15,064 bases of DNA from Syntrophorhabdaceae bacterium PtaU1.Bin034 (GCA_002067405.1 MVRP01000086.1:1-15064), one strand, 5' to 3'; counted from the stretch's first letter, positions 7,520 to 14,738 are shown. Numbers and translations are program-made. The notes: generated by a model not told the origin, from the letters alone.

Positions 7520-8503
7520 ATGGGTAGAGCGGCCAGTAAAACGATGATCGGTGCCTTTGTCCTCGGGGCGGTCGCCCTTGCCGTCATCGCAGTGGTTATC
7601 TTCGGCTCCGGGAAGTTCTTCACCAGCAAACAGCTCTTCGAACTCAATTTCGAAGGATCGGTGCAAGGTCTGGACATTGGGTCACCGGTCATCTTCCGTG
7701 GGGTCAAGATCGGCTCGGTTACCGACATTACCCTGGAATTTCAGCCGAAGGAGCTGTCTTTTCGTATCCCCGTCACCATTGAAATAGAACCGGATAAAGC
7801 AAGAAGGCTCGGCCCGCCTCCCGGAAAAACCGGTGAACTTCTCAAGCCTCTCATCGACAGAGGCCTGAGAGGCCAGCTTCAGACGACGAGTTACGTTACG
7901 GGCCAACTCGCGGTGGCGCTCGATTTTTTTCCTGACAAGCCGGCAAAGTTGCTTGGAGGGGCGCATGCCAGGTACCCCGAAATCCCGACCGTGCCCTCTA
8001 TGTTCGCCCAGTTGACAAAAACCGTCCAGGAACTGCCTATAGAAGAGCTTTTCGCCAAGCTCGATTCCACGATCGGAGCGATCAACGAACTCGTAAATTC
8101 GGACGAAACCCAGGCCAGCGTGCGGTCTCTTAACCAGACACTCAAGCATGCATCTGCAGTCATGAAAAGCATTGAATCACGCATCGGCCCCCTTGCGGCC
8201 AGCCTTCAGACTACTTCGGACGGCATAAACGCGGTCGCGGGAAAAGTAAGTGACTCCTTGTCCGGAGACAAGGGGGTGCCGGTGCAGTTCCAGCAGACCC
8301 TGGAAACAGCGAGAAAGACGCTTGTCCAGGCAGAAGAGGCCCTTGCGGCTGTGCACGCCATGGCGGAAGAGAATTCGAACATGGGATTCGAGCTGGGTAA
8401 CGCCCTTAATGAAATGAGCAGGTCCATGCGCTCCCTCCGTGTCATGAGCGACTACCTGGAGCGCCATCCCGAAGCCCTGTTGATGGGCAAAAAAGGCCAG
8501 TAA
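7520..8503 (+). CDS. mlaD: MlaD/MCE-domain lipid transport protein
   Basis: A 327-residue periplasmic MCE protein anchored in the inner membrane by one N-terminal helix (about 9-31). The single MCE domain runs from about 38 to 120, with LNFEGSVQGLDIGSPVIFRGVKIGSV typical of the family. The rest, about 150-320, is a long helical, coiled-coil-prone region that could form a needle or tunnel, as in PqiB-like proteins, and is much longer than the C-terminus of E. coli MlaD (total about 183 residues). The start ATG follows AAGGAGG with good spacing. It is part of the mlaEF-MCE-pqiC operon, and the presence of PqiC rather than MlaC makes a PqiB/LetB-like direct bridge to the outer membrane more likely than a soluble shuttle. 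The mlaD symbol is by family only. Confidence 0.9.
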   Translation: MGRAASKTMIGAFVLGAVALAVIAVVIFGSGKFFTSKQLFELNFEGSVQGLDIGSPVIFRGVKIGSVTDITLEFQPKELSFRIPVTIEIEPDKARRLGPPPGKTGELLKPLIDRGLRGQLQTTSYVTGQLAVALDFFPDKPAKLLGGAHARYPEIPTVPSMFAQLTKTVQELPIEELFAKLDSTIGAINELVNSDETQASVRSLNQTLKHASAVMKSIESRIGPLAASLQTTSDGINAVAGKVSDSLSGDKGVPVQFQQTLETARKTLVQAEEALAAVHAMAEENSNMGFELGNALNEMSRSMRSLRVMSDYLERHPEALLMGKKGQ

Positions 8504-8513
8504 GGAGAGCATC

Positions 8514-9176
8514 ATGAGAAGATATGCGGGCTGGAGCCTGACACTGCTCGGGCTTGCGGTGTTTCTGCTGTTCACCGGAGGTTGCGGAAGCAGTAAGCCT
8601 TCGCGGTTTTATACACTGAACCCGATGGTTCCGGCGTCTTCCTCAGGTTCGGTCAGGAATACCCCGCTGTCAGGTTCCTGTCCCACTATCGGCATTGTGT
8701 TGGTCGAAATCCCCGATTACCTTGACCGGCCGCAGATCGTGACCAGGAATGCCGACAACGGGCTGAAGATCGCGGAGTTCGACCGATGGGGAGGCGAACT
8801 GCAGAAGGATATTGCCCGTGTCCTTGCCGAAACCATGTCGACCAGCCTGACCGGGAACAGCATATTCATCCAGACGGGGAGGCGTGCGATCCCTGCGGAT
8901 TACAGGATCACCGTGCACGTGACGAGGTTTGAAGGGATTCCGGGCAACGCGATCTGGCTGAAGGCAATGTGGACCATTCTGGAAAAAGATGGTCGACACG
9001 TCGTGGTCCGGGGCGAGCTGGACCACAGGGAGCCTGTACCGGGGTCGGACTACGAGGCAACGGTTGCTGCCATGAGCCGTGCGGTTGACCGGCTGGGCAA
9101 AGAGATCGCGGGAGCTGTAAAGCCAATGCTCACGAGAGACGTCGGCACGCAGCAGGCCGGGGCGTCCCGCCAATAG
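8514..9176 (+). CDS. PqiC-like ABC-type transport auxiliary lipoprotein
   Basis: A 220-residue predicted lipoprotein of the PqiC/DUF330 family, an outer-membrane partner that in PqiABC docks the MCE tunnel. The N-terminus is a lipoprotein signal with hydrophobic core and FTGGC ending at C24; the -3 residue is T rather than L, so the lipobox is not ideal. The mature start SSKPSRFYTLNPM matches the family's early xYxL motif, followed by IGIVLVEIPDYLDRPQIVTRNADN and FDRWGGELQKDIARVLAETM, which are recognisable PqiC segments. The start ATG sits after AAGGAGAGCATC, 10 nt beyond the mlaD stop, so it is the last gene of the operon. No MlaC or MlaA homologue is present nearby. Confidence 0.88.
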   Translation: MRRYAGWSLTLLGLAVFLLFTGGCGSSKPSRFYTLNPMVPASSSGSVRNTPLSGSCPTIGIVLVEIPDYLDRPQIVTRNADNGLKIAEFDRWGGELQKDIARVLAETMSTSLTGNSIFIQTGRRAIPADYRITVHVTRFEGIPGNAIWLKAMWTILEKDGRHVVVRGELDHREPVPGSDYEATVAAMSRAVDRLGKEIAGAVKPMLTRDVGTQQAGASRQ

Positions 9177-9280
9177 GCAACTCGCTGAGACATCCTGAAA
9201 ATGCCGGCCGGGACACCAAGGATGGCCGCTTCAAATAACGATAACCGGCGATCGATGCCAATTTCCGGAAGGAGGCTTAT

Positions 9281-9748
9281 ATGAACGCACACTTAGTTAT
9301 AGGGGCCTTTGTTCTCACGCTTCTGCTGACGATCCCTTGTTTCGCTCAGGAACCCATTATCTATCCTGCGAAAGGTCAGAGCCAACGCCAGACGGACAAA
9401 GACAAGTACGAGTGCTACAGCTGGGCCAAACAGCAGACCGGCTTTGATCCCGTGCAAGCTCCTAAACAGCAGCCGCAAGCGAGCGGTAAGGGGTCCACCG
9501 CAATGCGCGGAGCGGCAGGAGGCGCAGCGCTTGGTGCAGCAGGAGGCGCAATAGCCGGTGATGCGGGCAAGGGGGCGGCAATAGGAGCGGCAACCGGCGG
9601 GGTCATCGGCGGGGTCAGAGGCCGGCGCGAGAGACAGCAGCAGGCTCAGGCCCGAAATACTCAGGCTGCGGCACACAGCCAGGAGCAGGGTGGCTACAAT
9701 CGCGCTTTCGGCGCCTGCATGGAAGGCCGCGGCTACACGGTAAAGTAA
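9281..9748 (+). CDS. Exported glycine-zipper protein (YMGG-like)
   Basis: A 155-residue exported protein with signal peptide, probably cleaved after A22 (CFA|QE). The mature part has YECYSWAKQQTGFDP (43-57), a Pro/Gln linker, and a glycine-zipper block of GxxxG repeats (about 77-114) that would pack as a membrane-associated or self-associating helix pair. A Gln/Ala-rich segment follows, then the end YNRAFGACMEGRGYTVK, a conserved C-terminal form in this group. Two cysteines (C45, C146) could pair. The ribosome binding site GGAAGGAGG is strong. It lies 104 nt after the PqiC-like gene and likely has its own promoter. Roles in envelope stress are suggested for relatives, but the function is not established. 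Confidence 0.85.
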   Translation: MNAHLVIGAFVLTLLLTIPCFAQEPIIYPAKGQSQRQTDKDKYECYSWAKQQTGFDPVQAPKQQPQASGKGSTAMRGAAGGAALGAAGGAIAGDAGKGAAIGAATGGVIGGVRGRRERQQQAQARNTQAAAHSQEQGGYNRAFGACMEGRGYTVK

Positions 9749-9788
9749 TGGTCCCGGACAATACCGGTCAAGGGACAAGGAGGCAAAT

Positions 9789-10217
9789 ATGTTTACTGCT
9801 CGAAGGATCCATGTGCTCTTTGGAATCGGTGCGGTGATCTGTCTTTTGGTACTTTCGGCGCAGGCCGGGGCTGTCCTCAACACGTCCGGCTCCGTTATCT
9901 GCGCCTTTATGAGTGGCTTCGACTGTAGTGATGTAGAGGGTTGCCAGGCCGCCACCCCGGAAAGCTCAGGCTTGCCCGCGTTCATCAAACTTGACATGGC
10001 AAATAAGAAGATCACGGCGGCAGACGCCCAGTGGACCGGAGAAAAAAGAGAAACGGCCATCAAGAACGTTCACGAGGCCGATGGGAAGCTGTTTCTGCAG
10101 GGAGTTGAACGAAGGGGCTGGAGCGCGGTGATCAACAAGGAAACGGGCCAGATGGCTATGGCCGCCTCCTCTGACAACGAGGCGATCGTCTTTTTCGGGC
10201 GGTGCACAACACCATAG
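9789..10217 (+). CDS. Secreted protein of unknown function with four mature-region cysteines
   Basis: A 142-residue protein with a clear signal peptide (about 1-26, cleavage near AQA|GA). The mature part has four cysteines, C38, C46, C52 and C139, which could form two disulfides in the periplasm. Segments such as LPAFIKLDMANKKIT and the end GWSAVINKETGQMAMAASSD recall a widely spread family of small exported proteins without known role, seen in Alphaproteobacteria and sulfate-reducer relatives. A strong AAGGAGG ribosome binding site precedes the ATG by 6 nt. It starts 40 nt after the glycine-zipper gene, so the two may be co-transcribed. Function unknown. Confidence 0.8.
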   Translation: MFTARRIHVLFGIGAVICLLVLSAQAGAVLNTSGSVICAFMSGFDCSDVEGCQAATPESSGLPAFIKLDMANKKITAADAQWTGEKRETAIKNVHEADGKLFLQGVERRGWSAVINKETGQMAMAASSDNEAIVFFGRCTTP

Positions 10218-10289
10218 AAAAAGGCCGAAGTATTACGATCAACTTGATGCCTGTTTTGCGGGGTTACCTCGCTCCGATCACCTGTTCGG

Positions 10290-10298
10290 TGTTATACA
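10290..10298 (+). promoter_or_regulatory. Candidate extended -10 element before the aldolase-like remnant
   Basis: TG-T-TATACA forms an extended -10 motif. It lies about 35 nt before the ATG at 10333, with AGGAGG at 10323-10328 between them. No -35 box is clear. Its arrangement suggests that the broken gene downstream keeps its original expression signals. Confidence 0.3.
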
Positions 10299-10332
10299 GT
10301 CGGGTGCCGTTAATTCTTTTTCAGGAGGTTTT

Positions 10333-10506
10333 ATGCCGGTCGCGGATCGTGCCCGTATTGCGCGATGCTCGATAGAGCGCGGGAAAACCATTGCGTATCC
10401 CGCCATCAACGTTACTTCGCTCACACCGGCGCACGGCGTCCCTGAGAAGACCGCTCTCACGGGACTTCCCTCACGACACATTGACAACCACAAAGGCTGG
10501 CACTAG
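10333..10506 (+). pseudogene. Likely remnant of a class II fructose-bisphosphate aldolase gene (N-terminus only)
   Basis: A 57-codon frame with ATG start and a strong AGGAGG 4 nt upstream. Residues 1-32 (MPVADRARIARCSIERGKTI then AYPAINVTSL) resemble the N-terminus of class II fructose-bisphosphate aldolases, whose first strand reads F-A-(Y/F)-P-A-I-N-x-T-S near residue 25-30. After about residue 35 the resemblance is lost, and the rest (HGVPEKTALTGLPSRHID...) matches nothing I recognise before the TAG. A full aldolase is about 340-350 residues, so most of the gene is missing. It may be a decayed duplicate, a leftover of a rearrangement, or a small new gene that kept an aldolase start. The identification rests on a short match from memory. 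Confidence 0.45.
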
Positions 10507-10636
10507 ATATGATTCAGGGTTGAAGGCGAGCCTTGGGGCTTCCGGTCGCCGCCACCCGGATGGGTTGAGCGCAGTAATCTTCTGAATTCCTTGAGTGTCT
10601 TTGCCTTTAGCCACTATTTTTCTTCAAGGAGGCACC

Positions 10637-11164
10637 ATGAATGCCAAGTCATGCTTAGTGTTGTTTGCTTGTTTCCTGGCCTTGTGCCTGGTTGGCTGCA
10701 AATCAGAGCAAAAAACTGCGCAAGGCCCGTTGCCGCCTGTCTCGGAAGCCAAACAGGTTTATCCGGCGCCACAGGAGCAAAGACCGACGGATGTGGAAAG
10801 ACGGGTTGTCCAAAAACCTGCTGCCACGCAACCTTCCACGCAATCCGTCTATTTTGGGTCCGATAAATACCGTATAACGCCGCAAGCAGCAGAATCCCTC
10901 AAGAAAGATGCCGAGTTGCTCAAACAGAACCCGACGATGAAGGTAGAGATCTCCGGTAACGCCGATACCCGTGCCAACGCGCAATACAATCAAAAACTGG
11001 CCCAGAAAAGGGCTGATGCCGTAAAACAACAGTTGGTGAAACAGGGCGTCAATCCTGAGCAGTTGCAGGTCAAAAGCTATGGCGAGGCAAGACCCGTTTG
11101 CGGTGAGAATACCGAAAACTGCCATGCGTCCAACAGGAGGGTAGATTTAAAGGCAATCGGATAA
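10637..11164 (+). CDS. Pal-like OmpA-domain lipoprotein
   Basis: A 175-residue outer-membrane lipoprotein with a C-terminal OmpA/Pal domain that binds peptidoglycan. The signal ends LVGC, giving lipidated C21. A Pro/Gln/Lys-rich linker (22-70) leads to the OmpA-like domain (about 70-172). In NADTRANAQYNQKLAQKRADA the D and R match the diaminopimelate-binding residues of Pal (D110, R112), and SNRRVDL near the end carries the conserved arginines. Two cysteines at about 155 and 162 could form a disulfide near the C-terminus, which is unusual for Pal. The start at 10637 is chosen over an in-frame ATG at 10595 because AAGGAGG lies 5 nt before it and the signal peptide begins there. No tol genes are nearby, so it may be an additional Pal-like protein rather than Pal itself. 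Confidence 0.85.
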   Translation: MNAKSCLVLFACFLALCLVGCKSEQKTAQGPLPPVSEAKQVYPAPQEQRPTDVERRVVQKPAATQPSTQSVYFGSDKYRITPQAAESLKKDAELLKQNPTMKVEISGNADTRANAQYNQKLAQKRADAVKQQLVKQGVNPEQLQVKSYGEARPVCGENTENCHASNRRVDLKAIG

Positions 11165-11174
11165 GCTCAATAAC

Positions 11175-11265
11175 TCCAAACTGCGATCATGTTGGTACTG
11201 TTATAGGGTTCAGGGAAGGCGACGCCTTGCCCTCAACTTAAGTGCTGTCCTGATTGCAGTTTGGA
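11175..11265 (+). ncRNA. 91-nt imperfect hairpin, possible structured RNA element
   Basis: Arms at 11175-11189 and 11251-11265 pair over 15 bp as plus-strand RNA, with one G-U pair (11185 with 11255). Further in, 11194-11199 pairs with 11241-11246 (6 bp, two G-U pairs). The tip, 11208-11220 with 11224-11237, pairs as GTT/AAC, AGGG/CCCT and AAGGC/GCCTT, with one mismatch, one bulged G and a GAC loop. All three non-Watson-Crick pairs are G-U on the plus strand and would be A-C mismatches on the other, so the structure favours RNA from the plus strand, the same as the Pal-like gene ending 10 nt before. No U-run follows, so it is not a plain intrinsic terminator. Alternatives are a 3' UTR stabilising element, an attenuator, or a REP/MITE-like mobile repeat. 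Confidence 0.45.
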
Positions 11266-11523
11266 ATAACCGGCAAAGGCCGGACGGATAGGGAGTAGCC
11301 TGCGGGCAAACACGGAGATAAGCCTCAGCTACATCATCCAGGATATACAAATCCCCGTGATTCGGCCTTCTGCCTTCTCCTCGGCCGGGCCGCTGTCCAT
11401 GCAGGCACGAGCGGACTAACGGACACGGCCGTCAGCTTGTGAAACCACCGGTTCGCCCATGTCCCCATAATCTCTCTCCCGCCGTATCGCATCCGGGACA
11501 CTTTCTCTTAAGAGGTGATCCAC

Positions 11524-11528
11524 AGGAG
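11524..11528 (+). promoter_or_regulatory. Ribosome binding site that points to a CTG start for the antiporter
   Basis: AGGAG lies 6 nt before CTG at 11535-11537 and 3 nt before ATT at 11532-11534, in the frame of the antiporter. No ATG, GTG or TTG in frame lies within suitable distance. Confidence 0.45.
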
Positions 11529-11534
11529 ATCATT

Positions 11535-13247
11535 CTGCACAGCATAACCCTGATCACCACGATTTCGGTCAGTCTGGGACTTGCCCTGCTCATGGGCTTC
11601 ATTGCCGTTCGCCTTAAACTGCCTGCCTTAGTAGGCTATCTCCTTGCCGGTATCATGATCGGTCCTGCAACACCGGGCTTCGTTGCAGACGTGGGCTTGT
11701 CCGGCCAATTGGCCGAAATCGGCGTTATGCTCCTGATGTTCGGTGTCGGTCTCCACTTCTCCCTCGGTGACCTTTGGGCCGTTCGCCGCATAGCCATACC
11801 CGGCGCAATCGGCCAAATAGTGGCGGCAACTGCAATAGGTGCACTGATCACCATATCATGGGGCTGGAGTCTTGGCGCGGGGTTGGTCTTTGGATTGGCC
11901 CTTTCCGTCGCAAGTACCGTCGTGCTGCTGAGGGCATTGGAGCAACGGGGCGTTCTCCAAACAGTCAACGGGCACATAGCGGTCGGGTGGCTTGTGGTGG
12001 AAGACATTGTCATGGTTCTCGTTCTCGTCTTGTTGCCCCCGCTGTCCGAATACCTTGGTGATTCGGGCGCGACCGCGGGGGGAGCATCGGGAGTAAGCAT
12101 AATAAAGCCTCTCCTCTTCACTCTCGGCCGAATTGCCGTCTTTCTCGCCCTTATGATGGTCGTCGGCCGCCGAATTTTCCCCTGGCTCCTTTGGCAAGTC
12201 GCCGGCACGCGCTCCCGCGAGTTGTTCACTTTGTGCATCATCGCGGCTGCCGTCGGCATCGCCTATGGTTCGGCGAAGCTCTTTGGTGTCTCCTTCGCCC
12301 TCGGCGCTTTCATTGCGGGCGTGGTCATGCGAGAATCGCCCTTGAGTCATCGTGCCGCCCAGGAATCGCTGCCGTTCCGCGAAGCTTTTGCCGTACTTTT
12401 CTTCGTGTCCGTCGGCATGCTCTTCGACCCCCGCGTGCTCACGGAGCATCCCCTTCAGGTACTGGCAGTCATTGCCGTCATCAACATCGGGAAGTCATTA
12501 GCCGCCTTCCTGATCGTTCTTGCTTTCCGGTACCCTCTCAACACGGCCCTGATCGTGTCTGCAAGTCTGGCTCAAATCGGTGAATTCTCCTTTATCCTGG
12601 CAGGTCTCGGCGTTTCTCTCGGTCTTCTCCCTAGGGAAGGCCAGACACTCATTCTGGCCGGGGCAATCATATCCATATCATTCAATCCGGCCGTATTTCG
12701 CAGTATCGACCCGGTGTTGGCCTGGGTACGCTCCCGTTCCGAGCTTGCCCGCAGCCTTGAGCGGTCCGATGATCCTCTTGCGGAACTTCCCATGACCGTG
12801 CAGCCGGAGTACCTCACCGGACACGTGGTGATTGTCGGCTACGGCCGTGTCGGCAGGCGGATTGGCGAGGCCCTGATCGCTCAACGAGTGCCTCTGGTTG
12901 TGGTCGAGCAAAACAGAGAGGTAGTGCAACAATTGCGAGAACGAGGTGTTCATGCGGTTGCAGGCGATGCGTCCGAGGCTGCTGTTCTTGCGCAGGCGCA
13001 TATCGCGCGGGCGGACATGCTGGTGATTGCGGCCCCTGACGCAATGCTTGCGCGATGCATGATGGAGATCGCCCGCATGCTTAACCCCGGAATAGAGATC
13101 ATAGTGCGGACACACAGTGAAGAAGAGGCAGAGCTCTTGCGGAATGAGAAGGCTGAAGCAGTGTTCTTCGGCGAACACGAATTGGCCTTCGCGATGACGA
13201 ATCGCGTGCTGCAATCGATAAGAGCCAGGCGTGGAGGCAAGGCTTGA
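11535..13247 (+). CDS. YbaL/KefB-type CPA2 cation:proton antiporter with TrkA-N domain
   Basis: An inner-membrane K+/H+- or Na+/H+-type exchanger of about 570 residues. The membrane half (about 1-390) has some 12-13 helices and CPA2 features such as RLKLPALVGYLLAGIMIGP, LMLLMFGVGLHFSLGDL-like LMFGVGLHFSLGDL and GWLVVEDIVMV. A cytosolic RCK/TrkA-N domain follows (about 430-545), with Rossmann motif HVVIVGYGRVGRRIG that binds a nucleotide and regulates transport. Length and both halves fit YbaL (558 residues). The first standard start in frame is GTG at 11439, but it has no ribosome binding site and adds 32 residues unlike the family. The family N-terminus M-HHATPLITTI aligns with CTG-HSITLITTI at 11535, which has AGGAG 6 nt upstream, so a CTG start (or ATT at 11532) is preferred. 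Ion choice is unknown. Confidence 0.88.
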   Translation: MHSITLITTISVSLGLALLMGFIAVRLKLPALVGYLLAGIMIGPATPGFVADVGLSGQLAEIGVMLLMFGVGLHFSLGDLWAVRRIAIPGAIGQIVAATAIGALITISWGWSLGAGLVFGLALSVASTVVLLRALEQRGVLQTVNGHIAVGWLVVEDIVMVLVLVLLPPLSEYLGDSGATAGGASGVSIIKPLLFTLGRIAVFLALMMVVGRRIFPWLLWQVAGTRSRELFTLCIIAAAVGIAYGSAKLFGVSFALGAFIAGVVMRESPLSHRAAQESLPFREAFAVLFFVSVGMLFDPRVLTEHPLQVLAVIAVINIGKSLAAFLIVLAFRYPLNTALIVSASLAQIGEFSFILAGLGVSLGLLPREGQTLILAGAIISISFNPAVFRSIDPVLAWVRSRSELARSLERSDDPLAELPMTVQPEYLTGHVVIVGYGRVGRRIGEALIAQRVPLVVVEQNREVVQQLRERGVHAVAGDASEAAVLAQAHIARADMLVIAAPDAMLARCMMEIARMLNPGIEIIVRTHSEEEAELLRNEKAEAVFFGEHELAFAMTNRVLQSIRARRGGKA

Positions 13248-13353
13248 GACATCGTGGGAGAAATCCGTCCCGTATGCGGTACTCTGTATGCAGGCTTCAT
13301 CGCCCGGGCGAACACGTTGCGGCCACGATCACTCTCTCCGCTCTCTTCGAGAA

Positions 13354-13386
13354 ATTGTAGAATCGAAAAAACTAGTCTGCTACAAT
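13354..13386 (+). promoter_or_regulatory. Extended -10 promoter overlapping a palindrome, upstream of the PAS protein
   Basis: TG-C-TACAAT (13378-13386) forms an extended -10 motif, predicting a transcript start near 13393 and a leader of about 107 nt. The box lies within the right arm of an inverted repeat, ATTGTAG (13354-13360) and CTACAAT (13380-13386), separated by 19 nt. A regulator bound to this palindrome would block the promoter, so it may be an operator. Arms of 7 bp can arise by chance. Confidence 0.35.
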
Positions 13387-13499
13387 AGCTCATAAGCGCC
13401 CTTGATCGTCATCATTTCTGTTGTCGCAACTTGGTGCCTGTTTTTGTTTTCACGTATTTTGGCAAGTGTGTTCGTAATCCCTAACCAAGGAGGACTGAC

Positions 13500-14669
13500 A
13501 TGGAACAAGCTGAGAAATCGAAACAGCTACCCGCGGAACCGGCCCAAGAAAAGAAGGAAAGCAGAAAAAAGCCAGCAGGAAATGACCTCATTGACTCCAT
13601 GACCCTCATCAACAGATCCTACGTGTATGAATTTGCGAGCGAGGCCTACTGCCAGGATCATGGAAGAACCAGGAAAGAGATCGTCGGCAATTCAGTATCG
13701 AATATTTGGGGGGAAGCAACCTTCAGAAGGGTAATCAAGAGGCATTTGGACCAGTGTTTTGCGGGGAACGTAGTGCGTTATGAGAACTGGCTGGCATTTC
13801 CCGGTCAGGAGCCGAGATGCTACCGCGTTTCCTATTCACCCTACTTCAGCCCGACCGGGCAGGTCACCCATGCGGTCGTGGCCTCTCTGGACATTACTGA
13901 CATCAAAAAGGAAGAAGAGTCCCTCGACAAGAGCGAACCGGGCTTTAGGGCGGTGCTGAAAAACATGCATTATGGCGTCTTCACCTTCGACACCCAGGGA
14001 CGGTTTACTTTCGTGAACGACGTGATAGTCAAGAGGTCAGGATATTCACGGCAGTGGTATGTGGGGAAAAGCCTGTTTGACGTGGTCCGGCCGGAGGAGA
14101 GGGAGACCATTCAGAAGCATTTTGAGGCATCGGTGCGGGGAGAACAGGTACCTCCCTACGAATTCGTTTACCGCAAGGCAAAAGACGAAATAGCATGGGC
14201 ACAGCTCAGCACGACAGCCATACGGGAGGAAGGGCAGATAGTCGGGGTCCTCGGAATCCTCCTTGACATTACAAAACGCATAAAATACGAACAGGCCCTC
14301 AGGGAAAGCGAGGAGAAGTACAGGAAGCTCTTCGAGGACTCAAGGGATGCCATATTCATTACTGACAAGGACGGAAGGCTGACGGATGTGAACCGCTCTT
14401 TCCTGAAGCTGTTCGGTTATTCAAAGGACGAGGCAAAAGAGATGCGCGCGATCGACACCTACGTCGACCGGGAAGAATGCAAAGTCTACATGAAGGCAGT
14501 CGAAGAACAGGGTTTTGTGGAAGACTTCGCAGTCAAGTTGAAGAAGAAGGACGGTACAATAATGGACTGCCTGCTTAACGGAACACCGCTCCGGGGCCTT
14601 AACGGGACAATTCAGGGCTATCAGGGCATCGCGAGGGATGAAACAGACAAGAAGAAGCATTTGAGATAA
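13500..14669 (+). CDS. Protein of three PAS domains without output domain
   Basis: A 389-residue soluble protein that appears to consist of sensing modules only. A charged Lys/Glu-rich N-terminus (1-28) precedes PAS1 (about 30-136, ending VVASLDITDIKKEEE), PAS2 (147-262, GVFTFDTQGRFTFVNDVIVKRSGYS ... GILLDITKR) and PAS3 (275-385, AIFITDKDGRLTDVNRSFLKLFGYS ... GYQGIARDETDKKK). PAS domains bind ligands such as heme, flavin or small molecules, or mediate dimerisation; no cofactor can be assigned from sequence. No histidine kinase, GGDEF, EAL, HTH or methyl-accepting region follows; the reading frame ends with TAA and is followed within 20 nt by a 14-bp hairpin. AAGGAGG sits 6 nt before the ATG. 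It could relay signals by binding a separate kinase, or be a truncated sensor that lost its output part. Confidence 0.88.
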   Translation: MEQAEKSKQLPAEPAQEKKESRKKPAGNDLIDSMTLINRSYVYEFASEAYCQDHGRTRKEIVGNSVSNIWGEATFRRVIKRHLDQCFAGNVVRYENWLAFPGQEPRCYRVSYSPYFSPTGQVTHAVVASLDITDIKKEEESLDKSEPGFRAVLKNMHYGVFTFDTQGRFTFVNDVIVKRSGYSRQWYVGKSLFDVVRPEERETIQKHFEASVRGEQVPPYEFVYRKAKDEIAWAQLSTTAIREEGQIVGVLGILLDITKRIKYEQALRESEEKYRKLFEDSRDAIFITDKDGRLTDVNRSFLKLFGYSKDEAKEMRAIDTYVDREECKVYMKAVEEQGFVEDFAVKLKKKDGTIMDCLLNGTPLRGLNGTIQGYQGIARDETDKKKHLR

Positions 14670-14687
14670 CATTGCGATATCCTCAAC

Positions 14688-14727
14688 AGAGGTTGGAGAG
14701 CAGCCCGCCTGCGGCTCTCCAACCTCT
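14688..14727 (+). terminator. 14-bp hairpin after the PAS gene
   Basis: AGAGGTTGGAGAGC (14688-14701) pairs perfectly with GCTCTCCAACCTCT (14714-14727) around a 12-nt loop, 19 nt after the PAS stop codon. Stem strength fits a terminator, but only TCAATC follows, not a T-run, so termination would need another factor. It may instead protect the 3' end or regulate read-through into pyk. Confidence 0.5.
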
Positions 14728-14738
14728 TCAATCAAGAA

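Larger units (their letters stand above)
11165..11534. other. Intergenic region between the Pal-like lipoprotein and the antiporter genes
   Basis: About 370 nt without a convincing gene. The first 100 nt hold the large inverted repeat at 11175-11265. A small hairpin of 5 bp (CCGGC/GCCGG, 11270-11283) follows. The open frame from GTG at 11439 that joins the antiporter gene has no ribosome binding site and its translation looks non-coding, so I treat 11439-11534 as leader. No good promoter pair was found for the antiporter gene. Confidence 0.5.

Noticed and set aside
6391..7728. 445-codon minus-strand open frame
   Set aside because: Lies antisense to mlaF and the end of mlaE, which have full ABC motifs. 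Its translation shows no family and results from GC-rich codon bias.
9177..9280. Short GC-rich inverted repeats after the PqiC-like gene
   Set aside because: Arms are about 5 bp with poor loops and no T-run, not distinct from background.
9293..10063. 256-codon minus-strand open frame
   Set aside because: Antisense to two genes with signal peptides and strong ribosome binding sites; the Cys/Ser/Leu-rich translation is a shadow of the glycine-zipper repeats.
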